Counted from the first letter of the stretch, positions 16,281 through 29,470 are shown. The stretch: 64,000 bases of DNA from Billgrantia sulfidoxydans (GCF_017868775.1 NZ_CP053381.1:4427949-4491948), one strand, 5' to 3'. Notes: generated by a model not told the origin, from the sequence alone. Numbers and translations are program-made.

Positions 16281-17987
16281 TCAGAACTGGCCCAGCAGCC
16301 ACTCGCCGGGTTCGCCGTTCATCCGCAGTTGGCCATCCTCGAGCTGCAGGTGCAAGGAGTAGCGGTCCCCTTCCTCGCGACGCACCACGCCGAGCTCCAG
16401 CATCGGCTGCAGGCCTTGGGCGACCATCTCCTTGGCCATCGCATCGAGTTCGTTGTCCGAGATCATCACCCCGTACTGCTGTCGCAGCGACTCGCGGGCG
16501 ACCTTGTGCAACAGCAGCGCGGAGGCGTTCACGCTCAGGTCCAGGCGATTGTCCGGCGCCAGCAGCTTGTGCTGATCGAAGGCGTCGAGATCCTCGAGGG
16601 CCAGGTCGGCGTCCAGTGACAGGTCGGCATCCGCATCGCCGATGCTGAACGACACCGGCTTGAAGGTGAAGGCGGAGCGACCGGCCATCAGCGTCTCGCT
16701 CGCCTGCTCGATACGTTCGAACACCGGGAGCACGGCGTCGGGGTCGTCCAGGCTGAAGACGTCGATCGCTTCGTAGACCAGTTGCCACAGCGTGTCGTAC
16801 GCCTCTCGCGGAAGCTGGCCATAGCTCGACTCGAGGTGGAACGCGATCGGCTCTTCCATGCCTTGGATGCGTAGATCCCGGGACGCGACCAGCTGCGCCA
16901 CCCGGAACTGCGAATCGGACTCCGGCTCAACGTCCAGGCGATAGTTCACGCTCTGCGCTTCAAAGCCCGGCGACTGCTGCTGGCGTACCGTCATGCCGTC
17001 GAGGTTCAGCCCAAGCTGGCCGTACCAGCTGGTCTCGCCCTGGCGTGTCGCCTTGAAATCGGCCTCGATGCCTTGCAGGGTCAGGAACAGCTCAGGCTCC
17101 TCGGCCTCGAAGCCCCGCATGGCAAAACGGCTGTCGACGCTCGCGAAGCGCCCCTGCTCGTCGAAGTCGAGCTGGACCTCGACGTTCTGCCCATCGATTC
17201 GCGAATCGCCCGTCTGCGCCGGGTCACGGCTCTGGCTCAGCATCGGGCCATCGTCGGAGGTGAAGGTGACCTCACGCAGCACGCCCTGGGGGAAGGAGAC
17301 CACGAGGTTGGAGGTGGCACCTTCGAAGGTATGCACGGCACCAGGCTCCTCCAGCCGGGCCTGCCCCAGGCGGTTGCTGCTGCGGTACTCGCCCATGGTC
17401 GGGTCGTAGCGGAAATCGCCACCCAGGTAATCGGCGACGTAGCGCATGTCGAATCCCGCCTCGCTGAGCAGCGGACCTGCGACCAGCGTCATCTCCTGGG
17501 GGGCCCATTCGCCCTTCACCACGCGATCGAAGCCCACGCTTGCCTCGTAGCGCGAAAGAGCGCCGGCCTCCTCCCACTGGACCAGCTGATCGAACAGCCA
17601 GCCCGACGCCTCGATCCGCCCCTCGAGGCGGGCCAGAGCGCCCATGAAGGGACCGTGGACGATGCGGTCGCTGATGGCGATCCGCAGCGGCTCGCCCTCG
17701 AGCTCCAGCGCCATGTCCTCAGCGAGCAGCCGTTGGTAGGCCTGGGCGAACTCCGGCTCGAGAACGAGTTCATAGCTGGCTCGCGCTTCGAACCAGCCCC
17801 TCTCGTAACTCGGGTTCTCGATCTGGATATATTCGAGGCTGCCGAACTGGTGAAGGTAATCGGCATACTGTCGCTCTATCTGGCGCCCCATCCAATGGGG
17901 GGCCCCCAGGCCGGCGATGAGCGCTAACCCGACGACGGCCGCCAGCGGTTTCTTCAGGGAGTTTCCCTGCTGCTTTCCTTTCCCCAC
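16281..17987 (-). CDS. DUF945 (YdgA-like) family protein
   Basis: A 568-residue protein starting at GTG 17987 (VGKGKQQGNSLKKPLAAVVG) with an AAGGATAT site. One N-terminal membrane anchor (about residues 14-31) is followed by a large extracytoplasmic region with the typical opening QIERQYADYLHQFGSLEY and YERGWFEARASYELVL. Long beta-rich sequence and the C-terminal LLLHKVARESLRQQYGVMIS fit DUF945/YdgA. Such proteins are attached to the inner membrane; their role is not well defined. It lies between the PAP2 gene (convergent) and glmS (same strand, 128-bp gap), probably with its own promoter. Confidence 0.85.
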   Translation of the reverse strand: MGKGKQQGNSLKKPLAAVVGLALIAGLGAPHWMGRQIERQYADYLHQFGSLEYIQIENPSYERGWFEARASYELVLEPEFAQAYQRLLAEDMALELEGEPLRIAISDRIVHGPFMGALARLEGRIEASGWLFDQLVQWEEAGALSRYEASVGFDRVVKGEWAPQEMTLVAGPLLSEAGFDMRYVADYLGGDFRYDPTMGEYRSSNRLGQARLEEPGAVHTFEGATSNLVVSFPQGVLREVTFTSDDGPMLSQSRDPAQTGDSRIDGQNVEVQLDFDEQGRFASVDSRFAMRGFEAEEPELFLTLQGIEADFKATRQGETSWYGQLGLNLDGMTVRQQQSPGFEAQSVNYRLDVEPESDSQFRVAQLVASRDLRIQGMEEPIAFHLESSYGQLPREAYDTLWQLVYEAIDVFSLDDPDAVLPVFERIEQASETLMAGRSAFTFKPVSFSIGDADADLSLDADLALEDLDAFDQHKLLAPDNRLDLSVNASALLLHKVARESLRQQYGVMISDNELDAMAKEMVAQGLQPMLELGVVRREEGDRYSLHLQLEDGQLRMNGEPGEWLLGQF

Positions 17988-18115
17988 GTCGATATCCTTT
18001 TCTCGTTCTTGGTTTAATTGAAATTAGGCGGCAATGAGGCACGCTTATTGCTGCCCGACTTCATAACGGAGTGTAACGACAAGACACGAGAAAGGTAAGT
18101 CGACTCACAGCGGCA

Positions 18116-19951
18116 TCATTCCACCGTCACTGACTTGGCCAGGTTGCGCGGCTGGTCGACGTCGGTGCCCTTGAGTACCGCCACGTGGTAGCTCAGCAGC
18201 TGCAGCGGCACGGTGTAGAGGATCGGGGCCAGGGCATCGTGAACGTGGGGCAGCCGCAACACCCTGACGCCCTCCTCCTCCGCGAGGCCGACCCCCTCGT
18301 CGGCAAAGACGAAGAGTTCGCCGCCGCGTGCCTTCACCTCCTGGAGGTTGGACTTCAGCTTGTCGAGCAGCTCGTCGTTGGGGGCGACGGAAATCACCGG
18401 CATCTCGCTGTCGACCAGCGCCAGCGGTCCGTGCTTGAGCTCGCCGGCAGGGTAAGCCTCGGCGTGGATGTAGGAGATCTCCTTGAGCTTGAGCGCTCCC
18501 TCCAGCGCAATCGGGAAGTGCGCGCCGCGACCGAGGAACAGCGCATGCTGCTTCTCGGCGAAGGCCGTGGACAGCGCCTCGATGGCGTCGTCGAGCTCGA
18601 GCACGCGGCTCACCAGCCGCGGCAGGCCGCGCAGGCCGGCTACCACCTCGGCCTGGGTCTCGGCCGCGAGCCCCTTGACCCGTCCCATGGCCAGGGTCAG
18701 CAGCATCAGGGCGGTGAGCTGGGTGGTGAAGGCCTTGGTGGAGGCGACGCCGATCTCGGGGCCGGCCTGGGTCATCAGCGTCAGGTCCGATTCGCGCACC
18801 AGCGAACTGCCCGGTACGTTGCAGATCGCCAGGCTGCCGAGGTAGCCCTGCTCGCGCGCGAAGCGCAGCGCCGCCAGGGTGTCGGCGGTCTCGCCGGACT
18901 GCGACAGGGTGACGAACAGGGTGTTGTCGGGCACCACCACGGTACGATAGCGGTACTCGGAAGCCACCTCCACCTGCACGGGTATCCCGGCATAGCGCTC
19001 GAGCCAGTAGCGCGCCACCAGACCGGCGTGGTAGCTGGTGCCGCAGGCCACGATATGCAGCTGCTCGACCCGCGCGAACAGCGCCTCGGCGTCGGGGCCG
19101 AAGCACTCGGCCGGCACCGAGCGCTCGCCCAGCCGCCCTTCGAGGGCCGCCGCGATCACCGCCGGCTGTTCGAAGATCTCCTTCTGCATGAAGTGACGGT
19201 ACTCGCCCTTGCTGGCCGCGCCGTCGCCGTGCTCGAAAGTCTGGATCGGGCGCTGAGCGGCCTGGCCCTCGGCATCGAAGATCTCGATACTGCCGCCGGC
19301 CGAGAGGCGCACCACATCGCCTTCCTGTAGGTAGATGAAACGATCGGTGACCTGCAGCAGCGCCAGCGGGTCGGAGCCGAGGAAGGCCTCATCGATGCCC
19401 ACCCCCACCACCAGCGGGCTGCCCTTGCGTGCGCCGACGATGACATCGGGCTCGTCGGTGTGGACCACCGCCAGCGCATAGGCACCCTCGAGTTGCGCGA
19501 GCCCGCGCTGCACGGCGGCCAGCAGACCGTCGCCATGACGGTATTCACGCTCCAGCAGATGAGCCACCACCTCGGTGTCGGTCTGCGAGGAGAAGGCGTA
19601 GCCGGCCGCCTGCAGCTCACGCCGCAGCGGCTCATGATTCTCGATGATGCCGTTGTGCACCAGCGCCAGCCGATCGCCCGATTGATGCGGGTGGGCATTC
19701 TCCTCGCTGGGCCTGCCATGGGTGGCCCAGCGGGTGTGGGCGATACCGCAGCGGCCCGGCAGGGCGGTCTCCGTGAGCAGGGCCTCGAGGGCGGCCACCT
19801 TGCCCAGCGCCCGGCGACGCTGCAGCTCGCCGGCAGCGCCGAGCACGGCCATGCCGGCCGAGTCGTAGCCGCGATACTCCAGCCGCTTGAGCCCTTCGAG
19901 CAGGATCCCTTCCACGTTGCGCTCGGCAACGGCACCGACGATTCCACACAT
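18116..19951 (-). CDS. glmS: Glutamine-fructose-6-phosphate aminotransferase GlmS
   Basis: A 611-residue protein of standard length. Cys2 of MCGIVGAVAERN is the N-terminal glutaminase nucleophile, followed by HTRWATHGRPSEENAHPH. The C-terminal isomerase half has two SIS domains (CGTSYHAGLVARYWLE, SQSGETADTLAALRFAR, GRGAHFPIALEGALKLKEIS) and ends in KSVTVE. It makes glucosamine-6-phosphate, the first step to UDP-GlcNAc. It follows glmU by 20 bp on the same strand, forming a glmU-glmS operon. No glmS ribozyme or GlmZ-like element was recognised, although the 20-bp gap leaves little room for one. Confidence 0.98.
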   Translation of the reverse strand: MCGIVGAVAERNVEGILLEGLKRLEYRGYDSAGMAVLGAAGELQRRRALGKVAALEALLTETALPGRCGIAHTRWATHGRPSEENAHPHQSGDRLALVHNGIIENHEPLRRELQAAGYAFSSQTDTEVVAHLLEREYRHGDGLLAAVQRGLAQLEGAYALAVVHTDEPDVIVGARKGSPLVVGVGIDEAFLGSDPLALLQVTDRFIYLQEGDVVRLSAGGSIEIFDAEGQAAQRPIQTFEHGDGAASKGEYRHFMQKEIFEQPAVIAAALEGRLGERSVPAECFGPDAEALFARVEQLHIVACGTSYHAGLVARYWLERYAGIPVQVEVASEYRYRTVVVPDNTLFVTLSQSGETADTLAALRFAREQGYLGSLAICNVPGSSLVRESDLTLMTQAGPEIGVASTKAFTTQLTALMLLTLAMGRVKGLAAETQAEVVAGLRGLPRLVSRVLELDDAIEALSTAFAEKQHALFLGRGAHFPIALEGALKLKEISYIHAEAYPAGELKHGPLALVDSEMPVISVAPNDELLDKLKSNLQEVKARGGELFVFADEGVGLAEEEGVRVLRLPHVHDALAPILYTVPLQLLSYHVAVLKGTDVDQPRNLAKSVTVE

Positions 19952-19971
19952 GACGATTCCTCGCGCTTGCC

Positions 19972-21339
19972 TCAGTCTCGAGTGTTCTTGGTCGGCCGTG
20001 CCCAGCCGGCCTTGGCGATCTGGCGTCCGCGGGAGACGGCCAGGGCGTCGTCGGGCACGTCCTTGCTGATGGTCGAACCGGCACCGACCGTGGCGCCACG
20101 CCCGACGCTGACCGGGGCGACCAGGGCGGTATTGGAGCCGATGAAGGCGTCGTCGCCGATCTCGGTGCGATGCTTGTTGGCGCCGTCGTAGTTGCAGGTG
20201 ATGGTACCGGCGCCGACGTTGACGTCACGCCCCAGCCGCGCGTCGCCCACGTAGCTCAAGTGGTTGATCTTGCTGCCCTCGCCCACCTCGACGTTCTTGG
20301 TCTCGACGAAATTGCCCACCTTGGCGCCCACCGCCAGGCGAGTGCCGGGACGCAGCCGGGCGAAGGGTCCGATGCGGTTGTGCCCGGCCGCCACGGCGCC
20401 CTCGATCACGCTATGCGGCTCGATCACGCACTCGGCACCGATATGGCTGTCGCGAATCACGCAGTGCGCGCCGATCCGCACGCCCTCGCCCAGCTCCACC
20501 TCGCCCTCGAACACGCAGCCGACGTCGATCTCGACGTCGTGCCCGCAGCTCAGGCGACCGCGCACGTCGAGACGCGACGGATCGAGCAGCGCCACCCCTT
20601 GAACCATGAGCTCGTCGGCGATGCGCGCCTGATGCGCCCGCTCCAGGCGTGCCATCTGCAGGCGGTTGTTGACCCCCTCCACCTCCAGCGGGTCGGCCGG
20701 CTGGGCGGTGGCGATGGCGACCCCCTCGGCGGCCGCCATGGCGATGATGTCGGTGAGGTAGTACTCGCCCTGGGCGTTGTCGGCGGAGAGCCGCGGCAGC
20801 CAGCGCCTGAGCTGGGAGGCGGTCATGGCCATGATGCCGGTGTTGCACTCGCGGATCGCCAGCTCGTTCTCGCTGGCATCCTTCTGCTCGACGATGGCCA
20901 CCGCCCGCCCGTCTGCGTCGCGCAGGATGCGGCCGTAGCCGCTCGGGTCGTCCAGCGTCACGGTGAGCAGCGCCATGCGCGACTCGCCCACTTCGTCCAG
21001 CAGCTTGGCCAGGGTCTCGCGCCGGATCAGCGGCACGTCGCCGTACAGTACCAGCACCCTGCCGTCGCCCAGATCATCCAGTGCCTGCGTCACCGCATGT
21101 CCGGTGCCCTTCTGTTCGGCCTGCAGCGCAAAGCGCACCGGATAGTCGGCGAGTGCCTCGCGCACCCGTTCGGCACCGTGGCCGACCACCACGTGCAGGC
21201 GTTCCGCCTCCAGCTCGCGTGCGGTATCGAGCACGTGGCGCACCATCGGCTTGCCGGCCAGGCGATGCAGCACCTTGGGCAGAGTCGAACGCATCCGCGT
21301 GCCCTGCCCGGCCGCCAGTATCACCACATCCAGGGTCAT
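19972..21339 (-). CDS. glmU: Bifunctional GlmU (N-acetylglucosamine-1-P uridyltransferase / glucosamine-1-P acetyltransferase)
   Basis: A 455-residue protein from ATG 21339 (MTLDVVILAAGQGTRMRS), chosen over an in-frame ATG six codons earlier because an AAGGAG site lies 6 bases before it. The N-terminal pyrophosphorylase has GQGTRMRSTLPKVLHRLAGK and LYGDVPL. The C-terminal left-handed beta-helix has hexapeptide repeats and the acetyltransferase segment around GAGTITCNYDGANKHRTEIG. It converts GlcN-1-P to UDP-GlcNAc. In operon with glmS. Confidence 0.98.
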   Translation of the reverse strand: MTLDVVILAAGQGTRMRSTLPKVLHRLAGKPMVRHVLDTARELEAERLHVVVGHGAERVREALADYPVRFALQAEQKGTGHAVTQALDDLGDGRVLVLYGDVPLIRRETLAKLLDEVGESRMALLTVTLDDPSGYGRILRDADGRAVAIVEQKDASENELAIRECNTGIMAMTASQLRRWLPRLSADNAQGEYYLTDIIAMAAAEGVAIATAQPADPLEVEGVNNRLQMARLERAHQARIADELMVQGVALLDPSRLDVRGRLSCGHDVEIDVGCVFEGEVELGEGVRIGAHCVIRDSHIGAECVIEPHSVIEGAVAAGHNRIGPFARLRPGTRLAVGAKVGNFVETKNVEVGEGSKINHLSYVGDARLGRDVNVGAGTITCNYDGANKHRTEIGDDAFIGSNTALVAPVSVGRGATVGAGSTISKDVPDDALAVSRGRQIAKAGWARPTKNTRD

Positions 21340-21440
21340 CGAAGACTCCTTGTCCATTCGATTGGCTCCAGTTCATCGGGGGCCCGGCGGCCCGCCCTCG
21401 GCTATCGACGGGGCGGTCGCGCCGTTCTCAAGGCGGCGGC

Positions 21441-22508
21441 TCAGCGCACTTCCAGGCCCATCTCGTCACTCAGTTCCCCGCCCAGGTAATCGGCGAAGGC
21501 GGGGCTCGCGACACTGCTCCAGCCTTCGTCCTCGCGCACCAGCAAGAGCACCTTGAGGCCCTGCTCGCGCGCCAGCTCCAAGCCCTCTTCGCCCAGCACC
21601 ATCATCGCCGTGGCCCAGGCATCGGCCCAGGCGTTGGAGGGGTGGGCCACCGTCACCGACGCCACGCGATGCTCGATGGGGCGCCCACTGCGCGGGTCGA
21701 TGGTGTGCGAGAAGCGTTGCCCATTCTCTTCGAAATAGTTGCGGTAATCGCCTGAGGTCGCCACTGAAATATCGTGCAGCGGCACGATATGCGTGGCCTC
21801 CTGGCGATCGTCGAGCGGCGCCTCGATGCCGATGCGCCAGGGCTCGGCCTGCCTGTCGCGGTAGCCGCGCGTGATCAGATCGCCGCCCAGGTTGACCAGG
21901 TAGTGCTCGATGCCTTCGGCGTCGAGGTAGGCGGCAACCCGATCGGTGGCGTGCCCCTTGGCCACGCCGCCGAGGTTGACGAACACGTCGCGCAGCCGGC
22001 GTGCCTGCAGGGCGTTCTCATCGACCTCGATGCTGTCGGGACCGACCTCGGCCAGGCGCGCCTCGAGGGTCTCGTCGTCGGGCACCTCGCTAGGGCGTGC
22101 CTCGGAGCCAAAGCTCCACAGGTTGACCAGGCCGCCGAGGGTGACGTCGAAGGCGCCGTCGCTCGCCTCGGCCACCGATTGGCTGATCGCCAGCACCTCG
22201 ATCAGCTCGTTGGAGAGTGGCTGCCACTCCCCGAGCGGCGCCTGGTTGAAGGCCATCAGCTCCGAGTCGTCGCGATAGATCGACATGGCGGCATCCACCT
22301 GTTCGAGCACCTCGAGCAGCCCTTCCTCCAGCTCGCGCGCCTGGCCCTGGGTCAGGCTGTCGGCGATGGTCACCTGGTAGAAAGTGCCGAAGATGCTTCC
22401 CTCCAGGCGCACCGGCGATTCCAGCGGTCGATCGCTCTCGGAGCAGCCGGCCAGCAGCAGCCCCAGGAACAGCACAGAGATCACCACAGGACGCAGGACG
22501 GGATTCAT
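21441..22508 (-). CDS. apbE: FAD:protein FMN transferase ApbE (lipoprotein)
   Basis: A 355-residue protein from ATG 22508 with a GAGGAGT site. The frame remains open for 306 codons upstream through uppP, which is a shadow. A lipoprotein signal ends in the lipobox LLAGC (Cys at about residue 22). ApbE features include DGAFDVTLGGLVNLWSFG, NLGGVAKGHATDRVA, YLVNLGGDLITRG, ATSGDYRNYF and HTIDPRSGRPIEH. It attaches FMN to Thr in partners such as Na+-NQR or Rnf subunits, which would suit a halophile; no such target lies in the window. It is separated from glmU by 101 bp. Confidence 0.95.
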   Translation of the reverse strand: MNPVLRPVVISVLFLGLLLAGCSESDRPLESPVRLEGSIFGTFYQVTIADSLTQGQARELEEGLLEVLEQVDAAMSIYRDDSELMAFNQAPLGEWQPLSNELIEVLAISQSVAEASDGAFDVTLGGLVNLWSFGSEARPSEVPDDETLEARLAEVGPDSIEVDENALQARRLRDVFVNLGGVAKGHATDRVAAYLDAEGIEHYLVNLGGDLITRGYRDRQAEPWRIGIEAPLDDRQEATHIVPLHDISVATSGDYRNYFEENGQRFSHTIDPRSGRPIEHRVASVTVAHPSNAWADAWATAMMVLGEEGLELAREQGLKVLLLVREDEGWSSVASPAFADYLGGELSDEMGLEVR

Positions 22509-22540
22509 GGTAACAGGACTCCTCGACGAGTGTGGCATGG

Positions 22541-23353
22541 CTACCCGAAGATCCACAGCAGCCATAGTCCGAGCACGATGCGATAGATGACGAACGGCTG
22601 CATGCCGATCCGCTTGATGAAGGCGATGAAGTAATGGATGCAGAGGTAGGCGCTCACCCCCGACAGGATCACGCCAACGCCCATCGCCGGCCAGTCGATG
22701 CCGCGCGGCATCTGCACCAGCCCGACGATCTCCAGGCCCGCAGCCAGGGCCGTCACCGGGATCGACAGCAGGAACGAGAAGCGCGCCGCCCCCTCGCGGC
22801 TCATGCCGAGCAGCAGCGCCGCGGTGATGGTGATGCCGGAACGCGAGGTGCCGGGAATCAGCGCCAGCGCCTGGGCCAGGCCGATCAGCATCGCATCGCG
22901 CAGGGTCAACTGATACTCGCTGCGCCCCCCGCGCTTGTGCCAGTCGGCATAGCCCAGCAGTAGACCGAAGCCGATCAGGGTGATCCCGATCAGGATCGGC
23001 GAGCGCATTCCCACCTCGATGACGTCGTGGAAGGCAAAGCCGACGACACAGACCGGGATCGTGGCCAGCAGCACCCACCAGGCCAGCCGGGCATCGGGAT
23101 CGACGCTGCCCCCGCGCAGGCTTCGTCCGCGCAGGGACAGGGCCCAGCTCGCCCCCATGCGCTTCAGATCGTGGCGGAAGTAGAGCACCACCGCCGCCAG
23201 GCTGCCCAGGTGCATCGCCACGTCGAACACCAGCCCCTGATCGTTCCACTCGGTCAGCACCGGCACCAGTATCAAGTGGGCCGAGCTCGAGATGGGCAGG
23301 AATTCGGTCAGGCCCTGAACCACTGACAGCACGACGACCTGAAGCCAATCCAT
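22541..23353 (-). CDS. uppP: Undecaprenyl-diphosphatase UppP (BacA)
   Basis: A 270-residue polytopic protein starting MDWLQVVVLSVVQGLTEFLP at ATG 23353, 7 bases after AGGAGAG. It holds both BacA motifs: the (E/Q)x3E-like QGLTEFLPISSSAHL and IPGTSRSGITI, with about eight hydrophobic segments. It dephosphorylates undecaprenyl pyrophosphate at the membrane for peptidoglycan synthesis. Its leader AGGAGAGCGCCAT is identical to that of mgtE just upstream. It is 32 bp from apbE on the same strand. Confidence 0.97.
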   Translation of the reverse strand: MDWLQVVVLSVVQGLTEFLPISSSAHLILVPVLTEWNDQGLVFDVAMHLGSLAAVVLYFRHDLKRMGASWALSLRGRSLRGGSVDPDARLAWWVLLATIPVCVVGFAFHDVIEVGMRSPILIGITLIGFGLLLGYADWHKRGGRSEYQLTLRDAMLIGLAQALALIPGTSRSGITITAALLLGMSREGAARFSFLLSIPVTALAAGLEIVGLVQMPRGIDWPAMGVGVILSGVSAYLCIHYFIAFIKRIGMQPFVIYRIVLGLWLLWIFG

Positions 23354-23525
23354 ATGGCGCTCTCCTGTTGGCAAGGACGTGCGCAGCCTGACAGCCGACG
23401 CACGGCAGGACGCGAAGAGGATACACGTCCCCCTGCCGCTTGTCCGCCGTGTCTCGTTACAATTCTGTTCGCCCCCGGCCGGCAGCAGCGAGGGGCCACG
23501 CCGGGGTGCCGTTCGCGCCCGCCCG

Positions 23526-24899
23526 CTAGAGTCCCGTCAGCACCGCCGTGGCGATGCTGAAGTAGATCAGGACACCGCTGGCGTCGATCAGCGTGGTCAC
23601 CAGCGGCGCCGAGGCGGTGGCCGGGTCCCAGCCCACTCGGTTGAGAATGAACGGCAGGCACATGCCGAGCAGGCTGCCGAACAGCACGATGGTCACCATG
23701 CTGGCGGCCACCACCATGGCCACCGCCTCGCCGCCGCGCATCACGCCGATCGGCGCCACCGCCAGCGCCATGGTCAGCCCCAGCGAGCCGGCCACCAGCA
23801 GTTCGCGCCCGAGCAGCTTGCTCCAGTCCTTGACGCCGACATCGCCGGTGGCCATGCCGCGCACCGTGAGCGTGGCAGCCTGGGCGCCGGCGTTGCCGCC
23901 GCTGCCGATCAGCAGCGGCAGGAAGAATACCAGGGCCACCTGGGCGGCAATGGTGTCCTCGAAGTAGGCGATGCCCGCCCCGGAGAAGAGGTTGGCGAAC
24001 ACCAGCAGTACCAGCCAGGTCACCCGCTTGCGATAGAGGCTCCACAGCGGTACCCGGCTGACGCCGTCCTCGAGCTGGCCGATGGACATGCCCTTGTGGA
24101 AGTCCTCGGTGGCCTCCTCCTCGGCGACGTCCATGGCGTCGTCGTGGGTCACGATACCGACCAGGCGCTCGTCGTGGTCGGTGACCGGCACCGCCAGCAT
24201 GTCGTAGCGCGCCACCAGGCGCGCGACCTCTTCCTGCGCCTCGTCCACCGGCACGCTGATGACGTCCTTGATCATCAGGTCGTCGACCTGAGCGCCGGGC
24301 CGCGCCACCATCAGCTGGCGCAGCGACAGCGTGCCGGCCAGCTTACCCTCCGGGTCAATGATGTAGAGCTGATAGACCGTCTCGGCGTCGGGAGCCGTCT
24401 GGCGCACCCGCATCATCGCCTGGGACACGGTCATGCCGCTGGGGATGGCGACGTAGTCCGAGGTCATGATCGCCCCGGCGGTGCCCTCCTCGTAGCTGGC
24501 GAGGCGCTTGAGGTCTTCGCGCTCCTGGCGCGCCATACGCCGTAGCAGCACCTCCTGGCGGTCCTCGCCGAGCAGGTTGAACAGGTCGGCGCGCTCATCC
24601 GATCCCATCTCCTCCAGCACCGAGAGCAGCAGCTCATCGGTCATGGCCTCGGCCACCTCGAGCTGGACTTCGTCGGGGAGATACCCCAGGACGTTGGCGC
24701 GGCGCTCGAGCGGCAGGAAGTCGAGCAGCTTCAGGACACTGGGAAGATCGTCGTCCTCCTCGGCCATCTCCTCGAGTATCTCGGAGAGGTCCGCGGCGCG
24801 CAGCTCGGGAAGCCACTGGTCGAGGCGTTCGCGATCCTCCTGCTCGAGGGCAAGGATCAGGGTTTCCTTGTGTTCCTGCAGCTGTTCGCTCAACGACAT
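23526..24899 (-). CDS. mgtE: Magnesium transporter MgtE
   Basis: A 457-residue protein starting MSLSEQLQEHKETLILALEQ at ATG 24899 with AGGAGAG 7 bases upstream. The layout is an N-terminal acidic superhelical MgtE-N domain (about residues 1-130), two CBS domains (about 135-260; IMTSDYVAIPSGMTV, VVDDLMIKDVISVPV-like region) and five C-terminal membrane helices with the pore segment SGGNAGAQAATLTVRG and a conserved Asp near the end (TTLIDASGVLIYF). It is a Mg2+-gated Mg2+ channel. It is separated from the atp operon by a strong terminator. Confidence 0.96.
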   Translation of the reverse strand: MSLSEQLQEHKETLILALEQEDRERLDQWLPELRAADLSEILEEMAEEDDDLPSVLKLLDFLPLERRANVLGYLPDEVQLEVAEAMTDELLLSVLEEMGSDERADLFNLLGEDRQEVLLRRMARQEREDLKRLASYEEGTAGAIMTSDYVAIPSGMTVSQAMMRVRQTAPDAETVYQLYIIDPEGKLAGTLSLRQLMVARPGAQVDDLMIKDVISVPVDEAQEEVARLVARYDMLAVPVTDHDERLVGIVTHDDAMDVAEEEATEDFHKGMSIGQLEDGVSRVPLWSLYRKRVTWLVLLVFANLFSGAGIAYFEDTIAAQVALVFFLPLLIGSGGNAGAQAATLTVRGMATGDVGVKDWSKLLGRELLVAGSLGLTMALAVAPIGVMRGGEAVAMVVAASMVTIVLFGSLLGMCLPFILNRVGWDPATASAPLVTTLIDASGVLIYFSIATAVLTGL

Positions 24900-25000
24900 G
24901 GCGCTCTCCTGGAGCCACGCCGTGGGAAGCGTCACCACGGCATGGCGGATGCATATGGGCCCGGACGACTCCCGAAACCCGCTCGCTCATGATAACAGAG

Positions 25001-25034
25001 ACGAAAACGCCCCCCGAACGGTGTTCGGGGGGCG
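25001..25034 (-). terminator. Intrinsic terminator of the atp operon
   Basis: On the minus strand a 12-bp stem, CGCCCCCCGAAC / GTTCGGGGGGCG (25034-25008) with a 3-base loop, is followed by TTTTCGTC. It lies 22 bp after the atpC stop and is the clearest rho-independent terminator in the left half of the window. Confidence 0.9.
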
Positions 25035-25056
25035 CTTCGTGGCAGCCGGGCGGAAA

Positions 25057-25485
25057 TCAGCCCTTGCCGCCCTTCTTGCGCAGTTGCTGGATCGTGCGCA
25101 GCTGGGCCACGGCTTCCGCGAGCTCGGCGGCGGCACGGGTGTAGTCCATCTCCGCCGACTTCTCGTTGAAGGCACGCAGCGCATGCTGGCGGGCCTCCTC
25201 GGCAGCGGCCTCGTCGAGGTCGCTGGCCCGTGCGGCCGAGTCGGCCAGCACGGTCACCACGTCCGGTTGCACTTCGAGGAAGCCACCCGACACGTAGTAG
25301 TTCTCCTCCTGGCCCCCGTCGTGGATCACACGGATGGGGCCCGGCTGCAGCTCGGTCAGCAGCGGCGCGTGCCCGGGCAGGATGCCCAGGTCGCCCATGA
25401 TGCCCGAAGCCACGATCTGCTCGATCTCACCGGAGAAGATCGAGGCCTCGGCGCTGACGATGTTGCATGTGAAGCTTTTCGCCAT
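25057..25485 (-). CDS. atpC: ATP synthase F1 epsilon subunit
   Basis: A 142-residue protein with an N-terminal beta-sandwich ([56 protein letters not shown]) and a two-helix C-terminal domain (about residues 90-140). It is part of the central stalk and inhibits ATP hydrolysis. It is the last gene of the operon, 24 bp after atpD and followed by the terminator. Confidence 0.98.
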   Translation of the reverse strand: MAKSFTCNIVSAEASIFSGEIEQIVASGIMGDLGILPGHAPLLTELQPGPIRVIHDGGQEENYYVSGGFLEVQPDVVTVLADSAARASDLDEAAAEEARQHALRAFNEKSAEMDYTRAAAELAEAVAQLRTIQQLRKKGGKG

Positions 25486-25509
25486 AGCGAAGTCCCCCAG
25501 TGGACGGGA

Positions 25510-26898
<1,389 letters not shown>

Positions 26899-26956
26899 TC
26901 AAAAACCTGCAAATGAAACCTGTGTGCCGGGAAGCGCCCGCAGCGCTTCCGAGGCG

Positions 26957-27841
26957 CTATACGGCAGCGGCGCCGCCGACGATCTCGGAAATCTCCTGGG
27001 TGATGGCGGCCTGACGGGCCTTGTTGTAGACCATCTCCAGATCGTCGATGAGGCTGCCGGCGTTGTCGGTGGCGTTCTTCATGGCGATCATCCGGGCCGC
27101 CTGCTCGCAGGCCCCGTTCTCGACCACCGCCTGATACACCTGGGATTCGATGAAACGAACCAGCAGGCTATCCAACAGCGCCTTGGCATCCGGCTCATAC
27201 AGGTAGTCCCAGCTACCGGGACGCTTGTTGTCCTCGTCGTCCGCATCGGTTCCCATGTCGGGAGCGAGCGGCAGCAACTGACGAACCACCGGCCTTTGCG
27301 TCATGGTGTTGACGAACTCGTTGTACACCACGAAGAGGCGGTCGATACGCCCCTCGTCGTAGGCGTCCAACATCACCTTGACGCTGCCGATCAGGTCCCT
27401 CATCTCGGGCGATTCGCCTAGGCCGCTCTTGGCCGCGACCAGGTTGCCGCCGTAGTTGCGGAAGAAGCCGCCGGCCTTGCTGCCCAAGGCGCAGAAGTCG
27501 AGCTCCGCGCCCTCCTTGCGCCACGCCACGGCGCTCTTCACCACGGCCTTGAACAGGTTGACGTTCAAGCCGCCGCACAGGCCGCGATCGGTGGATACCA
27601 CGATGTAGCCGACCCGCTTCACCTCGTCGCGCTCGACCAGGTAGTCGTGCTTGTACTCGGGGTTGGCGTCGGCCAGATGGCTGGCCACGTTGCGGATCTG
27701 CCGGGCATAAGGCTGGCTGGCCTTCATCAGATCTTGCGCTTTACGCATCTTCGACGCAGCGACCATTTCCATGGCGCTGGTGATCTTCTGCGTATTCTTG
27801 ATGCTCCCGATCTGGGTGCGTATCTCTTTTGCAGCTGCCAT
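26957..27841 (-). CDS. atpG: ATP synthase F1 gamma subunit
   Basis: A 294-residue protein with the hallmark N-terminal helix ([32 protein letters not shown]) and C-terminal helix ([40 protein letters not shown]) that form the rotating coiled-coil shaft. The central Rossmann-like part contains [17 protein letters not shown]. Between atpA (68 bp) and atpD (70 bp). Confidence 0.99.
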   Translation of the reverse strand: MAAAKEIRTQIGSIKNTQKITSAMEMVAASKMRKAQDLMKASQPYARQIRNVASHLADANPEYKHDYLVERDEVKRVGYIVVSTDRGLCGGLNVNLFKAVVKSAVAWRKEGAELDFCALGSKAGGFFRNYGGNLVAAKSGLGESPEMRDLIGSVKVMLDAYDEGRIDRLFVVYNEFVNTMTQRPVVRQLLPLAPDMGTDADDEDNKRPGSWDYLYEPDAKALLDSLLVRFIESQVYQAVVENGACEQAARMIAMKNATDNAGSLIDDLEMVYNKARQAAITQEISEIVGGAAAV

Positions 27842-27909
27842 AGCGATCTACCTCGTTCGTGGCCCTCAGAAGATGTCCATGGCCCGCCCTCGCGGGCGGG
27901 CCGGCGGAT

Positions 27910-29454
<1,545 letters not shown>

Positions 29455-29470
29455 GCCATGTCCCTCGGAC